Notes under the pieces: generated by a model
What the model was told of the DNA's origin: nothing
The model's database searches: none
What the model saw: the letters and a program-made list of their open reading frames with translations, nothing else
Made by a program: the position numbers and the translations under genes
Part shown: positions 1 through 10,216 of the stretch, one piece after another
Numbering within the stretch: position 1 is the stretch's first letter
How the letters are laid out: each line of letters begins with the position of its first letter
Source of the DNA: Shewanella sp. CG12_big_fil_rev_8_21_14_0_65_47_15
GTDB lineage: Bacteria > Pseudomonadota > Gammaproteobacteria > Enterobacterales > Shewanellaceae
Length of the DNA: 64,000 nt
Assembly (NCBI RefSeq): GCF_002783505.1
Contig: NZ_PFGL01000017.1
Coordinates: forward strand, 52,253-116,252
Direction of reading: 5' to 3'

Positions 1-963
1 ATTCCCCATGAAGACCCACGTATTTGGGATTCGACCGACGCATTAGAACTGAAAGAAGTTCCTGGCAAACTGCTGGTGATGGGCGGCGGTATTATCGGTC
101 TAGAAATGGGTACTGTGTATTCATCTTTAGGCAGTGAAATCGACGTGGTTGAAATGTTCGACCAAGTGATCCCAGCGGCCGACAAAGACGTGGTTCGCGT
201 ATTCACTAAGCAAATCAAGAAGAAATTCAACCTGATCCTCGAAACTAAAGTGACAGCGGTCGAAGCCCGTGAAGACGGTATCTACGTTTCTATGGAAGGT
301 AAGAGCGCACCAGCAGAGCCAGTACGTTACGATGCAGTGTTAGTCGCTATCGGCCGTACGCCAAATGGCAAGCTGATCGACGCTGATAAAGCTGGCGTTA
401 AGATTGACGAGCGTGGTTTCATCAACGTAGACAAGCAATTACGTACAAACGTACCGCATATCTACGCCATCGGTGACATCGTTGGTCAACCCATGCTCGC
501 TCACAAAGGTGTGCATGAAGGCCACGTAGCGGCCGAAGTGATCGCTGGCATGAAGCACTACTTCGATCCAAAAGTGATCCCATCAATTGCATACACTGAC
601 CCTGAAGTGGCCTGGGTTGGTCTGACTGAGAAAGAAGCTAAAGAGCAAGGTATTGCTTACGAAACAGCGACTTTCCCATGGGCTGCAAGTGGTCGTGCTA
701 TTGCGTCAGATTGCTCTGAAGGTATGACTAAGCTGATTTTCGATAAAGACACTCACCGCGTGATCGGTGGGGCTATCGTTGGTGTTAACGGTGGCGAGCT
801 GTTAGGCGAAATCGGCTTAGCGATTGAAATGGGTTGTGATGCCGAAGATTTAGCATTAACCATTCACGCGCACCCAACACTGCATGAATCAGTGGGCTTA
901 GCCGCTGAAATGTACGAAGGTTCTATTACTGATTTGCCAAACCCAAAGGCAAAGAAAAAGTAA
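1..963 (+). CDS. lpdA: Dihydrolipoyl dehydrogenase, C-terminal part (5' end outside window)
   Basis: The frame is open from base 1, so the gene starts upstream of the window; 320 codons are visible. The protein is the FAD/NAD-binding E3 subunit that reoxidises dihydrolipoamide in pyruvate and 2-oxoglutarate dehydrogenase. Visible signatures are the NAD-binding glycine motif GGGIIGLEMG, the second FAD-contact motif YAIGDIVGQPMLAHKG, and the C-terminal active-site segment HAHPTLHE carrying the His-Glu dyad. The redox-active disulfide lies upstream, outside the window. A strong terminator follows 15 bases after the stop, consistent with lpdA ending a pdhR-aceE-aceF-lpdA operon (family knowledge; those genes are not in the window). 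Confidence 0.96.
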   Translation: MPHEDPRIWDSTDALELKEVPGKLLVMGGGIIGLEMGTVYSSLGSEIDVVEMFDQVIPAADKDVVRVFTKQIKKKFNLILETKVTAVEAREDGIYVSMEGKSAPAEPVRYDAVLVAIGRTPNGKLIDADKAGVKIDERGFINVDKQLRTNVPHIYAIGDIVGQPMLAHKGVHEGHVAAEVIAGMKHYFDPKVIPSIAYTDPEVAWVGLTEKEAKEQGIAYETATFPWAASGRAIASDCSEGMTKLIFDKDTHRVIGGAIVGVNGGELLGEIGLAIEMGCDAEDLALTIHAHPTLHESVGLAAEMYEGSITDLPNPKAKKK

Positions 964-977
964 TTTAGCTGTCGATT

Positions 978-1006
978 AAAAAAGCGCTCATTTGAGCGCT
1001 TTTTTA
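978..1006 (+). terminator. Rho-independent terminator of lpdA
   Basis: The perfect stem AAGCGCTCA/TGAGCGCTT with a two-base loop is flanked by an A run and a T run, starting 15 bases after the lpdA stop codon. Confidence 0.9.
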
Positions 1007-1102
1007 TTGCCTGTATTTTTTTGTAACTTTTATGTAAACAAGCGGATGAATTGATAGAGTTGAACTGCTAGAGTAAGAATACGGTACGAAGTAAGTCGTC
1101 AA

Positions 1103-4100
1103 ATGAAAATAATAATAACTAGAACACTTCTGACATGTTTCATCCTTTTGTTTACTAGCCTAAATACAGTTTGGGCCAGTGGCTTAGTGCAGCGTGTCTT
1201 TACTGATAGGGACGGGCTCGAGGCGACCAGCATTCGGGCGTTAGCCCTCGATGATTATGGATTTGTTTGGGCGGCAACTGAACAAGGTTTGTATCGGGTC
1301 AGTAATTCGAAGGTGCGACGCATCGATAAAATTGGTACCGAATTACGTCTTACGGATGATTTTATTACCTCTGTGGTTAATATCGATCGCGATCAATTAT
1401 TGGTTAGTACCAATGCAGCGGTTTACCTTTACGATATCGTTGACAACCAATTTATGGCCTTTGGCTCGTCTAATTTGTTTCCACATTTTCCGGGGGGAGC
1501 ACTGGTATCTGCGGCCAGAAAGGATGGCCAAACATGGCGGTTGTTGATTGATAACGGTCAGCTTTATGAGTTTTCTCCTTCGGATTCAACACTGCAACTT
1601 ATCACCCAGTTGCCCGTTAATCGCGACCTTCCTTGGCGTAAATTACTGGTGATGCCCAATGGGCAAATGCTGGTCGCTGGGCAGTTGCAACTCGTACTCC
1701 TCGGTAACAAGGGGGAGCGGTTGTTCCAATATCCTTGGACCGAATCTATGGGCAGCATTTTCGATATGCTAGCGGATTCAAAACAGCGCATTTGGGTTGC
1801 GACTGGACGTGGTGTCTATCAACTTGACCCCCTAGCCCGGCAAATTACCTCCGTTGCTGAATTACCCGATTGGGGTACTGCCATCATTGAAGATCCGCAG
1901 GGAGATCTTTGGGTTACCAGTCGGGTAGGCCTATTAAAGTGGTCACCCAAGACGCGACAGATTGAAAATTATCAATCTGAGATAAAGGCTGAGGCCAATA
2001 TGGAAATCCTTAAGGCCATGTTGTTTGATGACTCTGGCCTAATGTGGGTTGGAGGCTCGGGTGATGGATTGGCACTCTTAGCCTCAAAGCCGGAATTTAT
2101 TCTCGATACTTTTACTGAGGATCAGCCCTATGCATTGAGCGATGCGATGACCTGGTCTGTGCATGCGGCCGATGAAGGTCTTTGGCTCGGTTCCTCAAAC
2201 TTAACATTGATTGCTAAGGGAAGTGATAAAGCGATCGAGGTCCCGATTGAAGGCTTAAGTTCCCATGAAAGTATTTATAGTATCAATGAGTTAGGTGATA
2301 GATATTTGCTTGTGTCGACCACGAATGGGCTCTTTGTGGTCGATAAACAAACCCTGTCAGGGGACAGTTTTGCCGAGTGGGCTGGTGGCAAGGATGAACT
2401 CAAAAATAAAGTTATTTATAAAACCTATAACGATCCTCTACTTAAGGGGCGTGTTTGGATTGCAACATCGACGGGGCTCTATTTTTGGGAATTAGGCTTA
2501 AGGGAGCCACAACCTTTTAATATTGATAAATCTGTCAGTGATGGCCCCAAACGGCCAACCATTCGCACCCTTTACCGTGCATCTGATGGCAAATTATGGG
2601 TCGGCGGTAAAAAAGTCTTTGGCTATATCGATGGTCAAAATGAGTTCCATAATCAAATGGGCTTATTTAGTGCCTTAGCTTCAGCGCCGACTGTGAGTCA
2701 TTTGGAGGAAATGTCACCCGGGGTGATGTGGTTTGGTACCTATGAAAAAGGCTTATTTGAATACCAGCAACTGACGGGGAAGCTAACTTCGTTAACCTCC
2801 CTGTGGCAAGTTAATTGTAGTTCAGTGTTTTTTATCCAAAAAACACCTAAGTCTAACCTCGTAGGCTGTGCCGATGCTTTGGTGCGACAGGATATCCAAA
2901 CTGGCGACATTGCCATGTTTAATCAGCTCGACGGTTTGATTTCCGACGAGTTAAATGAAGGAACTTATTTCTACTCACCAAAAACAGGCTTTTATGTAGG
3001 TACGCCCGAAGGGGTTATGCACTTGGATGTGGATAAGCTGGCTAACCGTATTACCGACGACCATATGATGCTCGAGTCTGTTTCCGTTTATTACGATAAC
3101 GCCACCGAAGTGTCATTACTGCCAAAGCCTATGATGACCATCAAGCCCGATGCCAATATGGTGAGCTTGCAGATCACCAATTTAGATTATCTTGATGATT
3201 CTCCAATTAAATTTAAGTATCGTTTACGCTATCAAGGTGAAGAGAGCAATTATGTTTTGCTGCAAGGCGAGTCGCAGATCAACCTCGCGGGTTTGGCCGC
3301 AGGGAAATATGTTTTAGACATATTGAGCCAAACCAATGGAGTGTGGTCCGATAAACCCTTTTCCTATCCTTTCTCTGTCGAGCAGCATTGGTGGTTAACG
3401 AAAGAATTTAAAGGTGTGTTGCTGCTACTCTTTTCTATTATTGTGCTGAGCTTAGCTTGGTACCGGCAACGGCAAGTCCGCACTTTTATGAATATGAACC
3501 AAGCGCTCACCGAGAGCGATGACCGCCTTAGGCAGTCTTTGCGCGGCAGTGATTCCGATCTGTGGGAGTGGCATAAAGATACTCAGTGTTTTTATCTGGA
3601 TAATCGGGGAGCGGTGCTGGGCAGCCATGCCAATGAAATTGTGGTTCCGCTCGAGGAGCTACCCATGCATCCACAGGATAAAGAGCAGACCCTCGCGCAG
3701 TGGAATAGCATGTTAGCGGGGGAACAGGACCGTTTCGAGGCCGAATATCGTTACCAGCGTAAAGATGGGGGTTGGGGTTGGTTAAGGGTCAGGGGACGTC
3801 CTGTGGCTCGTAATAAGCAAACCAATGAGATTGAACGAGTTGCCGGTATTTATAGTGATATCACAGTGCAGCGTCAGCTTGAAGATGAAGTGAATTTACT
3901 TGCTCAAGCCTTTGAAAATACGTCGGAAGGCGTGTTGATTTTAGATGCCGATGAAAATATTCGAGTTGCGAACCATGCTGCGCAGCATATTATCGGCACT
4001 GAACAAACGGATTTAGTCGGACAGTCATTTTCCCAATTTGTGCAAATGAAGGATGGTCTCTCTACCGAAGTGGCTCAACTCCTTGGGCAAGATACCTCTT

Positions 4101-5563
4101 GGACGGGAGAGCGGGAGTTAATGGGGCAGAATGGATTGCTGTACCCCGTATGGCTCAATGTGTCGGTGATGCGCTCGGCCCATGAAAATGTAGTTCACTA
4201 TGTGGTGGTATTTTCTGATATTACAGAGCGAAAACGCACCGAAGCCGATTTGCGACGATTGGCAAATTATGATGTGCTGACGGGATTATCCAATCGATCT
4301 TTGTTTTCGAGCCGTTTGTTACAGTCGATACAGGTGGCACAGGAAACGGGCGATAAGCTCGCATTATTATTCCTCGACCTCGATAGATTTAAGCATGTTA
4401 ATGATTCCTATGGGCATAGCATGGGGGATGCCTTGTTGGTGGAGGCCTCTAATCGTCTTCAATCATGCATAGGGAGTGAGCATTTACTTTGTCGGTTTGG
4501 CGGCGATGAGTTTGTTATCCTATTGAAAAACGCTGATAGTTTAGATGAGATCAATCATTTAGCCGAACGGCTGTTAGACCAAATAAAGGCTCCCTTTAAA
4601 CTGTTTGGCCGTGAGTTTTATATTTCGACTAGTATAGGGATCAGTATATGGCCCGACGATGCGGTGCAGCCCGAGGCCTTTATCAAGAACGCCGACCTTG
4701 CCATGTACCACGCCAAGGAGGAAGGACGGGGTAATTTTAAATACTATTCATCGGAGCGTAATACCCAGGCGCTATATCATTTACGCCTAGAGGCCGATCT
4801 ACGCAAGGCCATAGAGCGGGAAGAGTTTGAACTCTATTATCAACCGCAAATTGATATTCTACGCGGTGATAGGTTTATCGGAATGGAGGCCTTGATCCGT
4901 TGGCGGCATCCGAAGGAAGGATTTATTCGCCCTGATATTTTTATTAAGGTGGCGGAAGCCTGTGGTTTGATTGTGGAGATCGATCGTTGGGTGTTACGCC
5001 AAGCCTGTGTGCATGGGGCTAAATGGGCGAAAACTTATGCTGAACCATTTAAATTATCGGTCAATATATCGGCGATTCATTTCCGTCAACCCGATTTTAT
5101 CGAGGGTGTAAAACAGATACTTACAGAAACTCAGATGCCAACCTCATACCTAGGGCTTGAAATTACCGAAGGGGTATTGATGAAAGAGTTGCAGGTGGCA
5201 AAGAGCCATTTAACGCAATTAAAATCCCTCGGTATCGAAGTCGCTATCGATGATTTTGGCACTGGTTATTCTTCTCTGGCCTATTTGCGCCATTTTGACG
5301 TGAATACCTTAAAAATTGACCGTTCATTTTTGATTGATATTGCGACTAACTCCGCCGATCAGGCCATTGTCAGCAGTATTATTGAATTAGCACGTAACCT
5401 AAAACTGAATGTGGTTGCCGAAGGGATTGAGACCGTGGAGCAGTTGGAGCAGGTCTTTAGTCGAGGATGTTATATTATCCAAGGTTACTATTTTGCCAAA
5501 CCTATGTCTGTGAGTGATTTTGAACATTATTTAGTGACAGATAATCAAGCCGAGTCGATTTAG
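1103..5563 (+). CDS. Sensor c-di-GMP enzyme: periplasmic propeller, Y_Y_Y, TM, two PAS, GGDEF, EAL
   Basis: A 1486-residue membrane enzyme that should make and/or degrade cyclic-di-GMP in response to a periplasmic signal. An N-terminal signal peptide is followed by about 700 residues of two-component-regulator propeller repeats (recurring G-L-x-W-V and W-V/I-A/G-T units), a Y_Y_Y-type domain, and one membrane span near 770-788. PAS/PAC domains lie near 815-1045. The GGDEF domain (about 1050-1215) has the intact signature RFGGDEF; the inhibitory RxxD site is absent at its usual place. The EAL domain (from about 1240) keeps EALIRW, EITEG, DDFGTG, LKID and AEGIET, so both halves look catalytically competent. 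This periplasmic part is typical of hybrid two-component sensors but here drives c-di-GMP domains. The ligand cannot be read from the sequence. Confidence 0.9.
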   Translation: MKIIITRTLLTCFILLFTSLNTVWASGLVQRVFTDRDGLEATSIRALALDDYGFVWAATEQGLYRVSNSKVRRIDKIGTELRLTDDFITSVVNIDRDQLLVSTNAAVYLYDIVDNQFMAFGSSNLFPHFPGGALVSAARKDGQTWRLLIDNGQLYEFSPSDSTLQLITQLPVNRDLPWRKLLVMPNGQMLVAGQLQLVLLGNKGERLFQYPWTESMGSIFDMLADSKQRIWVATGRGVYQLDPLARQITSVAELPDWGTAIIEDPQGDLWVTSRVGLLKWSPKTRQIENYQSEIKAEANMEILKAMLFDDSGLMWVGGSGDGLALLASKPEFILDTFTEDQPYALSDAMTWSVHAADEGLWLGSSNLTLIAKGSDKAIEVPIEGLSSHESIYSINELGDRYLLVSTTNGLFVVDKQTLSGDSFAEWAGGKDELKNKVIYKTYNDPLLKGRVWIATSTGLYFWELGLREPQPFNIDKSVSDGPKRPTIRTLYRASDGKLWVGGKKVFGYIDGQNEFHNQMGLFSALASAPTVSHLEEMSPGVMWFGTYEKGLFEYQQLTGKLTSLTSLWQVNCSSVFFIQKTPKSNLVGCADALVRQDIQTGDIAMFNQLDGLISDELNEGTYFYSPKTGFYVGTPEGVMHLDVDKLANRITDDHMMLESVSVYYDNATEVSLLPKPMMTIKPDANMVSLQITNLDYLDDSPIKFKYRLRYQGEESNYVLLQGESQINLAGLAAGKYVLDILSQTNGVWSDKPFSYPFSVEQHWWLTKEFKGVLLLLFSIIVLSLAWYRQRQVRTFMNMNQALTESDDRLRQSLRGSDSDLWEWHKDTQCFYLDNRGAVLGSHANEIVVPLEELPMHPQDKEQTLAQWNSMLAGEQDRFEAEYRYQRKDGGWGWLRVRGRPVARNKQTNEIERVAGIYSDITVQRQLEDEVNLLAQAFENTSEGVLILDADENIRVANHAAQHIIGTEQTDLVGQSFSQFVQMKDGLSTEVAQLLGQDTSWTGERELMGQNGLLYPVWLNVSVMRSAHENVVHYVVVFSDITERKRTEADLRRLANYDVLTGLSNRSLFSSRLLQSIQVAQETGDKLALLFLDLDRFKHVNDSYGHSMGDALLVEASNRLQSCIGSEHLLCRFGGDEFVILLKNADSLDEINHLAERLLDQIKAPFKLFGREFYISTSIGISIWPDDAVQPEAFIKNADLAMYHAKEEGRGNFKYYSSERNTQALYHLRLEADLRKAIEREEFELYYQPQIDILRGDRFIGMEALIRWRHPKEGFIRPDIFIKVAEACGLIVEIDRWVLRQACVHGAKWAKTYAEPFKLSVNISAIHFRQPDFIEGVKQILTETQMPTSYLGLEITEGVLMKELQVAKSHLTQLKSLGIEVAIDDFGTGYSSLAYLRHFDVNTLKIDRSFLIDIATNSADQAIVSSIIELARNLKLNVVAEGIETVEQLEQVFSRGCYIIQGYYFAKPMSVSDFEHYLVTDNQAESI

Positions 5564-5641
5564 ATAAAATATGACTGACGGTTAAATAGATAAATTTGTT
5601 AATATTAACTCGAAATTTTATCCAATAAAAAGTAGCCAATC

Positions 5642-7858
5642 ATGATGCGTAGAATACTCGCTTCTCTCTTTTTATGTCTGTTCCTCTCCCCTCTAATTGC
5701 AGCCGAACGGCCTAAGATAGGGCTGGTTCTCAGCGGTGGTGGTGCCAAGGGAGCTGCCCACGTAGGAGTGCTCAAAATATTGGAAGAACATCATATTCCG
5801 GTCGATTACATTGCAGGTACCAGTATCGGTGCCTATGTCGCAGGCATGTACTCACTGGGGTACAGTGCGAGCGAAGTCGAAGCCATTATGATGGGGGTCA
5901 ATTGGGACAGCGGCTACTCGGATACTATTCCGCGCAATGTATTGAGCTACAGGGATAAACAGCTAAGGGATCGTTACAACATTCCACTGAACATTGGCTA
6001 TAACGAAGGGGAAGTGAGGGCGCCTAGCGGTTTGCTACGGGGTCAGACCATGTCGCAGTTATTGCGACAATCAACGGATTTAGTGAATCAGTTCGGTCAT
6101 TTTAATGAGTTAGCCATTCCCTACCGAGCGGTGGCGACCGACTTAGAAACCAGCTTACCGGTAGTGCTCGACCAAGGCAGTATAGTCAAGGCGATGCAGG
6201 CCTCTGCCACTGTACCCGGCGCGCTGCAACCTACCCAAATCGATGGCAAGCTGCTCGTCGATGGTGGTATTGCCAACAATATGCCCGTCGATGTGGTGAA
6301 AGCCATGGGCGCCGATATTATTATCGCCGTGGATATTGGTTCACCATTAGTTAAGAAAGACAAATTAGACAGTACGATTGCAGTGCTCGATCAGCTTTCC
6401 AACTTTTTGACCAATGCTAGCACCGAAAAACAAAAATTACTGCTGACAGATAAAGATGTGTTGATCCGCCCCGCGATCGATGCCTTAAGCACCACAGATT
6501 TTACTATCATGCCGCAGGCATTAACCTTAGGTAAAGAAGCCGCCAACGGCCAGCTTGATAAGCTGAGCAGTATGAGCGTGAGTCCCGAGGAATATGCTGC
6601 CTACGTCGCTGCCAAACAAGCCAAGGGCAAAGTGCTTATCGCTAATGTGAGCCATCCCATCCAGGAAATAGTGTTCGACAACCAGTCTAAGGTGAACCTC
6701 AATCTATTGAAGGAAGCCTTAGAGCTTAAAGCGGGGCAATCGGTCACTAAAGATGAGCTGAATGAAGCATTAAAACGCATTTACTCCCTCAATAAATTTG
6801 AGCGTGTCGATGCCGAATTTGTTGACGGTGAACACGGCCGCATACTCACAGTGACCACTAAAGCGAAATCCTGGGGCCCTAATTATTTCCAACTGGGCTT
6901 TAATTGGGAGGATGACTTTAGTGCTGATTCGGCTATCACTTTTGATACGGCTTACACTATGACGGATCTCACCCGCAACGGTGGCGAGTGGCGTAATGAA
7001 GTTAAGCTCGGATTTGAAAAATTATTTGCCACTGAGTTCTATCAACCTTTGGATAGGGATCAGGAGTTTTATAGCCGCGCGCGTTATCAATACGATACCC
7101 AGAGTTGGAACCTATATGACAATAACAATCGCGTCTTTGATTTCGATAAGCGGACCCATACTATCGAACTCGGTATGGGTTATAACCTTATCCTGCAGGG
7201 CATAGTTGAGCTTGGGCTAGTGGCGGAGAAAGGTGTGATAGTCAACGATGCTTGGCTCACTGAGGATTTTGATTTCAGCTCCTTCGGCGCCTATTTTAAA
7301 TTTGGTTACGATAGTTTAGATAGCATCAGTTTCCCCACATCGGGGAATCGTGTCACCTTAAACGTCTATGTGCGCAATGAAGATTTCGACGATATTGTCG
7401 ACAATAATGAAAATGAATACAGCGTGCAGATTGAAGCCGACTGGAAAGGGGCATTGAGTGTGGGCAACCATGCTTTTGTGGGTAAAGCCTCACTTGGTAC
7501 CAATAACAATGATGGTGTCAATACGCTGCATCTCTCCGAGTTAGGTGGTTTCTTAAACCTTTCGGGTTACCACAAAGATTCACTGAGTGGTTCACATAAA
7601 ATCTTTGGTGCCTTTATCTACCAGTACGACTTGGGGCGTGATGCCTTAGGTATGACGGATTATCCTTTATACCTAGGTTGGAGTTTAGAGGCGGGAAATG
7701 TTTGGTATGAAAGGTCCGACGTCAGTCTATCCGATCTTATCTATGCCTCGAGTTTGTACATAGGCACAGATACATCCATGGGGCCGGCAGCGCTGGGTTT
7801 CGGGATCACAGATATGGGTGATAAATCCTTCTATTTATTTGTAGGTAAAGCCTTTTAG
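5642..7858 (+). CDS. Patatin-like phospholipase with POTRA and outer-membrane barrel (type Vd autotransporter, PlpD-like)
   Basis: A 738-residue outer-membrane protein with a lipolytic passenger. After a signal peptide (cleavage near LIAAE) comes a patatin domain with the oxyanion loop SGGGAKG, the nucleophile elbow GTSIG (Ser61) and the DGG motif (Asp207) of the Ser-Asp dyad. Residues near 335-405 resemble one POTRA domain. The remaining ~330 residues alternate polar and hydrophobic residues like a 16-strand surface-antigen barrel and end in a terminal Phe, as usual for BAM substrates. Length and architecture match the PlpD class (about 730 residues). Two ATGs are adjacent at the start. A terminator follows, so the gene is probably monocistronic. 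The substrate is unknown; phospholipase A1 activity is inferred from the family. Confidence 0.9.
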   Translation: MMRRILASLFLCLFLSPLIAAERPKIGLVLSGGGAKGAAHVGVLKILEEHHIPVDYIAGTSIGAYVAGMYSLGYSASEVEAIMMGVNWDSGYSDTIPRNVLSYRDKQLRDRYNIPLNIGYNEGEVRAPSGLLRGQTMSQLLRQSTDLVNQFGHFNELAIPYRAVATDLETSLPVVLDQGSIVKAMQASATVPGALQPTQIDGKLLVDGGIANNMPVDVVKAMGADIIIAVDIGSPLVKKDKLDSTIAVLDQLSNFLTNASTEKQKLLLTDKDVLIRPAIDALSTTDFTIMPQALTLGKEAANGQLDKLSSMSVSPEEYAAYVAAKQAKGKVLIANVSHPIQEIVFDNQSKVNLNLLKEALELKAGQSVTKDELNEALKRIYSLNKFERVDAEFVDGEHGRILTVTTKAKSWGPNYFQLGFNWEDDFSADSAITFDTAYTMTDLTRNGGEWRNEVKLGFEKLFATEFYQPLDRDQEFYSRARYQYDTQSWNLYDNNNRVFDFDKRTHTIELGMGYNLILQGIVELGLVAEKGVIVNDAWLTEDFDFSSFGAYFKFGYDSLDSISFPTSGNRVTLNVYVRNEDFDDIVDNNENEYSVQIEADWKGALSVGNHAFVGKASLGTNNNDGVNTLHLSELGGFLNLSGYHKDSLSGSHKIFGAFIYQYDLGRDALGMTDYPLYLGWSLEAGNVWYERSDVSLSDLIYASSLYIGTDTSMGPAALGFGITDMGDKSFYLFVGKAF

Positions 7859-7885
7859 GCAATGACTTAGCCGCAGCTAATCAAC

Positions 7886-7914
7886 AAGGGCATGACTAAA
7901 CTCATGCCTTTTTT
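7886..7914 (+). terminator. Terminator after the patatin gene
   Basis: A hairpin AAGGGCATGA/TCATGCCTT (one bulge) runs into six T residues, 28 bases after the stop codon. Confidence 0.75.
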
Positions 7915-8056
7915 CGTCATAGTGCTGACAATAAGCTCTAAAATAGTCACTAAAATGTCATATCCTTTTACAAAATCCTGCTACTGCGGGGCAGGGCAAG
8001 ATGCTAAGGTTTTGCGGGAAAATCAATAACACACTCAACGGAAGCTGGGGAAAACA

Positions 8057-10099
8057 ATGAAGAAAATTAGCACACTGGCTCTGGGGATCGCCCTGAGTTT
8101 AGGTTTAGCCGCTTGCAGCAGCGAGCCTAAAACGGAAGTCGCCGCGGTTTCTGGCATTGAATTACAAAATTTTGATGCCTCAGTTCGCCATCAAGACGAT
8201 TTCTATTACAGCGTCAACGGTAAGTGGTTAGCGAATACGCCCATTCCTGCCGATAAATCCAACTACGGTGCATTCTCTGTGCTCTACGATCAGAGCCAAG
8301 ATGCATTGAAAAAGATCATCGATGAAGTGGCCGCGAAAAAGAATCCAGCGGCGGGCTCTAATGAGCAGAAGATCGGTGACTTTAATGCCAGCTTTATGAA
8401 TACCGAACTGCTGGAAACCTTAGGTGTTACCCCACTTAATCGGTTATTAAATGATATCGCCAGCGCGAAAAGCCACGCCGATTTACCCGCAGTCATGGGT
8501 AAGTTACTCACCAGCGGTGCTAGCATTCCCTTTGGTTTTTTTGTTAACAATGACGCGAAAAATTCGACCCAATATGCGGTGTATTTAAGCCAATCGGGCC
8601 TCACACTGCCGGATCGTGATTACTACCTTAAGGATGATCCTAAGTTTGCCGCTAATCGCCAAGCGATGGCGAAGTATGTCACCGATATACTGACCGAGGC
8701 GGGTTATAAGGACGCCAAGCGAGCGGCCAAAAACGTGGCGGAGATCGAATTGATGCTGGCGCAAAGCCAGTGGAGCCGCGTTGAATCCCGTGATGCGAAT
8801 AAGGCTTATAACAAGCGCGATCGCGCTGAACTCCAACAGTTAACGGGCAAGTTCGATTTTAATGCCTTCGCCGCGAATGCGGGTTTTGGCGACAAAGTCA
8901 CTGAAGTGGTTGTGCGTCAACCTTCCTATTTTGAAAAACTTGGGGCAAATTTTGATGCCTTCCCCGTTTCGGCGTGGCAGGATTATCTCGCGTTCCACTT
9001 AGTCGACAGTTATGCCGAACTGCTGAGCAAAAACTTTGTCGATTTGAACTTCGCTTTTAAGAGCAAAACCTTAATGGGGATCGAAGAGCAACAACCTCGC
9101 TGGAAAAAGGCCGTCGATGGCGCCGACCAAGTGATAGGTGAGCTAGTGGGCGAGGAATACGTTAAGCAATACTTCAAGCCAGAAGCTAAAGCTCGTATGG
9201 AAACCATGATCAAAAACCTGATCAAAGGGTTTGAGGTCAGCATCAATGAGCTCGAGTGGATGACGCCCGAAACCAAAGTTGCCGCCCAGGAAAAACTGGC
9301 TAAATTCACCTATAAAATCGGCTATCCAGATAAGTGGAGAGATTACTCGGGTTTAGCGATCAAATCCGATGAGCTGGTGGGTAACTATATGCGTTACGCC
9401 CAGTTTGAATATCAAGACATGATCAACAAGCTCGGCAAGCCTATCGATCGTACCGAGTGGGGCATGACGCCGCAAACGGTCAATGCTTATTACAGCCCAG
9501 TGAAAAACGAAATCGTGTTCCCTGCCGCTATTTTGCAGCCACCCTTCTTCAATATGGATGCCGACGATGCGGTGAACTACGGTGGTATCGGTGCCGTGAT
9601 CGGCCATGAAATCAGCCATGGTTTCGATGATCAAGGCGCTAAGTACGATGGTGACGGTAACCTGCGTGACTGGTGGTCGGACAAAGACCGCGAAGAGTTC
9701 CAAAAACGCGGCAAACAGCTTTCGGCTCAGTATTCTGGCTATGAAGCGCTGCCGGGTAAATTCGTTAACGGTGATTTGACCCTAGGGGAGAACATCGGCG
9801 ACTTAGGTGGCTTAACCGTGGCTGCGCGCTCTTATCTGATGAGCTTAAACGGCAAGCCAGCGCCTGTGATTGACGGTTTAACGGGCGAGCAGCGTTTCTT
9901 TGTCGGTTGGTCGCAAGTTTGGCGCCGTAACTACCGCGATGAAGAACTGGGACGTCGTTTACTGACCGATCCCCATTCACCTAGCCACTACCGTGCAATG
10001 GGTACGCCACGTAATCTCGAAGCTTTCTATAAAGCCTTCGAAATGAAAGAGGGCGATAAGATGTATTTAGCGCCTGAGGACAGGGTTAAAATCTGGTAA
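8057..10099 (+). CDS. M13-family zinc metallopeptidase lipoprotein (PepO/neprilysin-like)
   Basis: A 680-residue periplasm-facing endopeptidase of the neprilysin/PepO family, which cuts short peptides. The N-terminus is a lipoprotein signal with lipobox LAAC followed by SSEPK. The substrate-backbone motif VNAYYSP is present, then the zinc site HEISH (His517-His521) with the family extension GFDDQGAKYD, and the third zinc ligand in GENIGDLGG (Glu578). The C-terminus ends in KIW, close to the usual CxVW ending of the family. The lipoprotein start is supported by the spacing GGAAGCTGGGGAAAACAATG. It stands alone between two terminators. Function is assigned by family; the natural substrate is unknown. 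Confidence 0.95.
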   Translation: MKKISTLALGIALSLGLAACSSEPKTEVAAVSGIELQNFDASVRHQDDFYYSVNGKWLANTPIPADKSNYGAFSVLYDQSQDALKKIIDEVAAKKNPAAGSNEQKIGDFNASFMNTELLETLGVTPLNRLLNDIASAKSHADLPAVMGKLLTSGASIPFGFFVNNDAKNSTQYAVYLSQSGLTLPDRDYYLKDDPKFAANRQAMAKYVTDILTEAGYKDAKRAAKNVAEIELMLAQSQWSRVESRDANKAYNKRDRAELQQLTGKFDFNAFAANAGFGDKVTEVVVRQPSYFEKLGANFDAFPVSAWQDYLAFHLVDSYAELLSKNFVDLNFAFKSKTLMGIEEQQPRWKKAVDGADQVIGELVGEEYVKQYFKPEAKARMETMIKNLIKGFEVSINELEWMTPETKVAAQEKLAKFTYKIGYPDKWRDYSGLAIKSDELVGNYMRYAQFEYQDMINKLGKPIDRTEWGMTPQTVNAYYSPVKNEIVFPAAILQPPFFNMDADDAVNYGGIGAVIGHEISHGFDDQGAKYDGDGNLRDWWSDKDREEFQKRGKQLSAQYSGYEALPGKFVNGDLTLGENIGDLGGLTVAARSYLMSLNGKPAPVIDGLTGEQRFFVGWSQVWRRNYRDEELGRRLLTDPHSPSHYRAMGTPRNLEAFYKAFEMKEGDKMYLAPEDRVKIW

Positions 10100-10116
10100 C
10101 AGATTGAGTTAAAAGT

Positions 10117-10143
10117 AAAAAGCCAGACAATATCTGGCTTTTT
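10117..10143 (+). terminator. Terminator after the M13 peptidase
   Basis: A perfect stem AAAAAGCCAGA/TCTGGCTTTTT with loop CAATA begins 18 bases after the stop codon. Confidence 0.9.
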
Positions 10144-10190
10144 ACTATATGGATGCATGCAACTCTACTACTGGGATAATCATTTTTGCG

Positions 10191-10208
10191 CCTAGAATCT
10201 AGAATCTA
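10191..10208. repeat. Short (AATCTAG)n tandem repeat, two units
   Basis: CCTAG is followed by AATCTAG and a partial AATCTA unit. The same 7-bp unit occurs four times at 24961-24988, between purH and purD. Confidence 0.6.
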
Positions 10209-10216
10209 AAGTAGGC

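Noticed and set aside
9353..9703. 116-codon minus-strand open frame in the M13 peptidase gene
   Set aside because: Antisense to a gene with intact catalytic motifs; no RBS.
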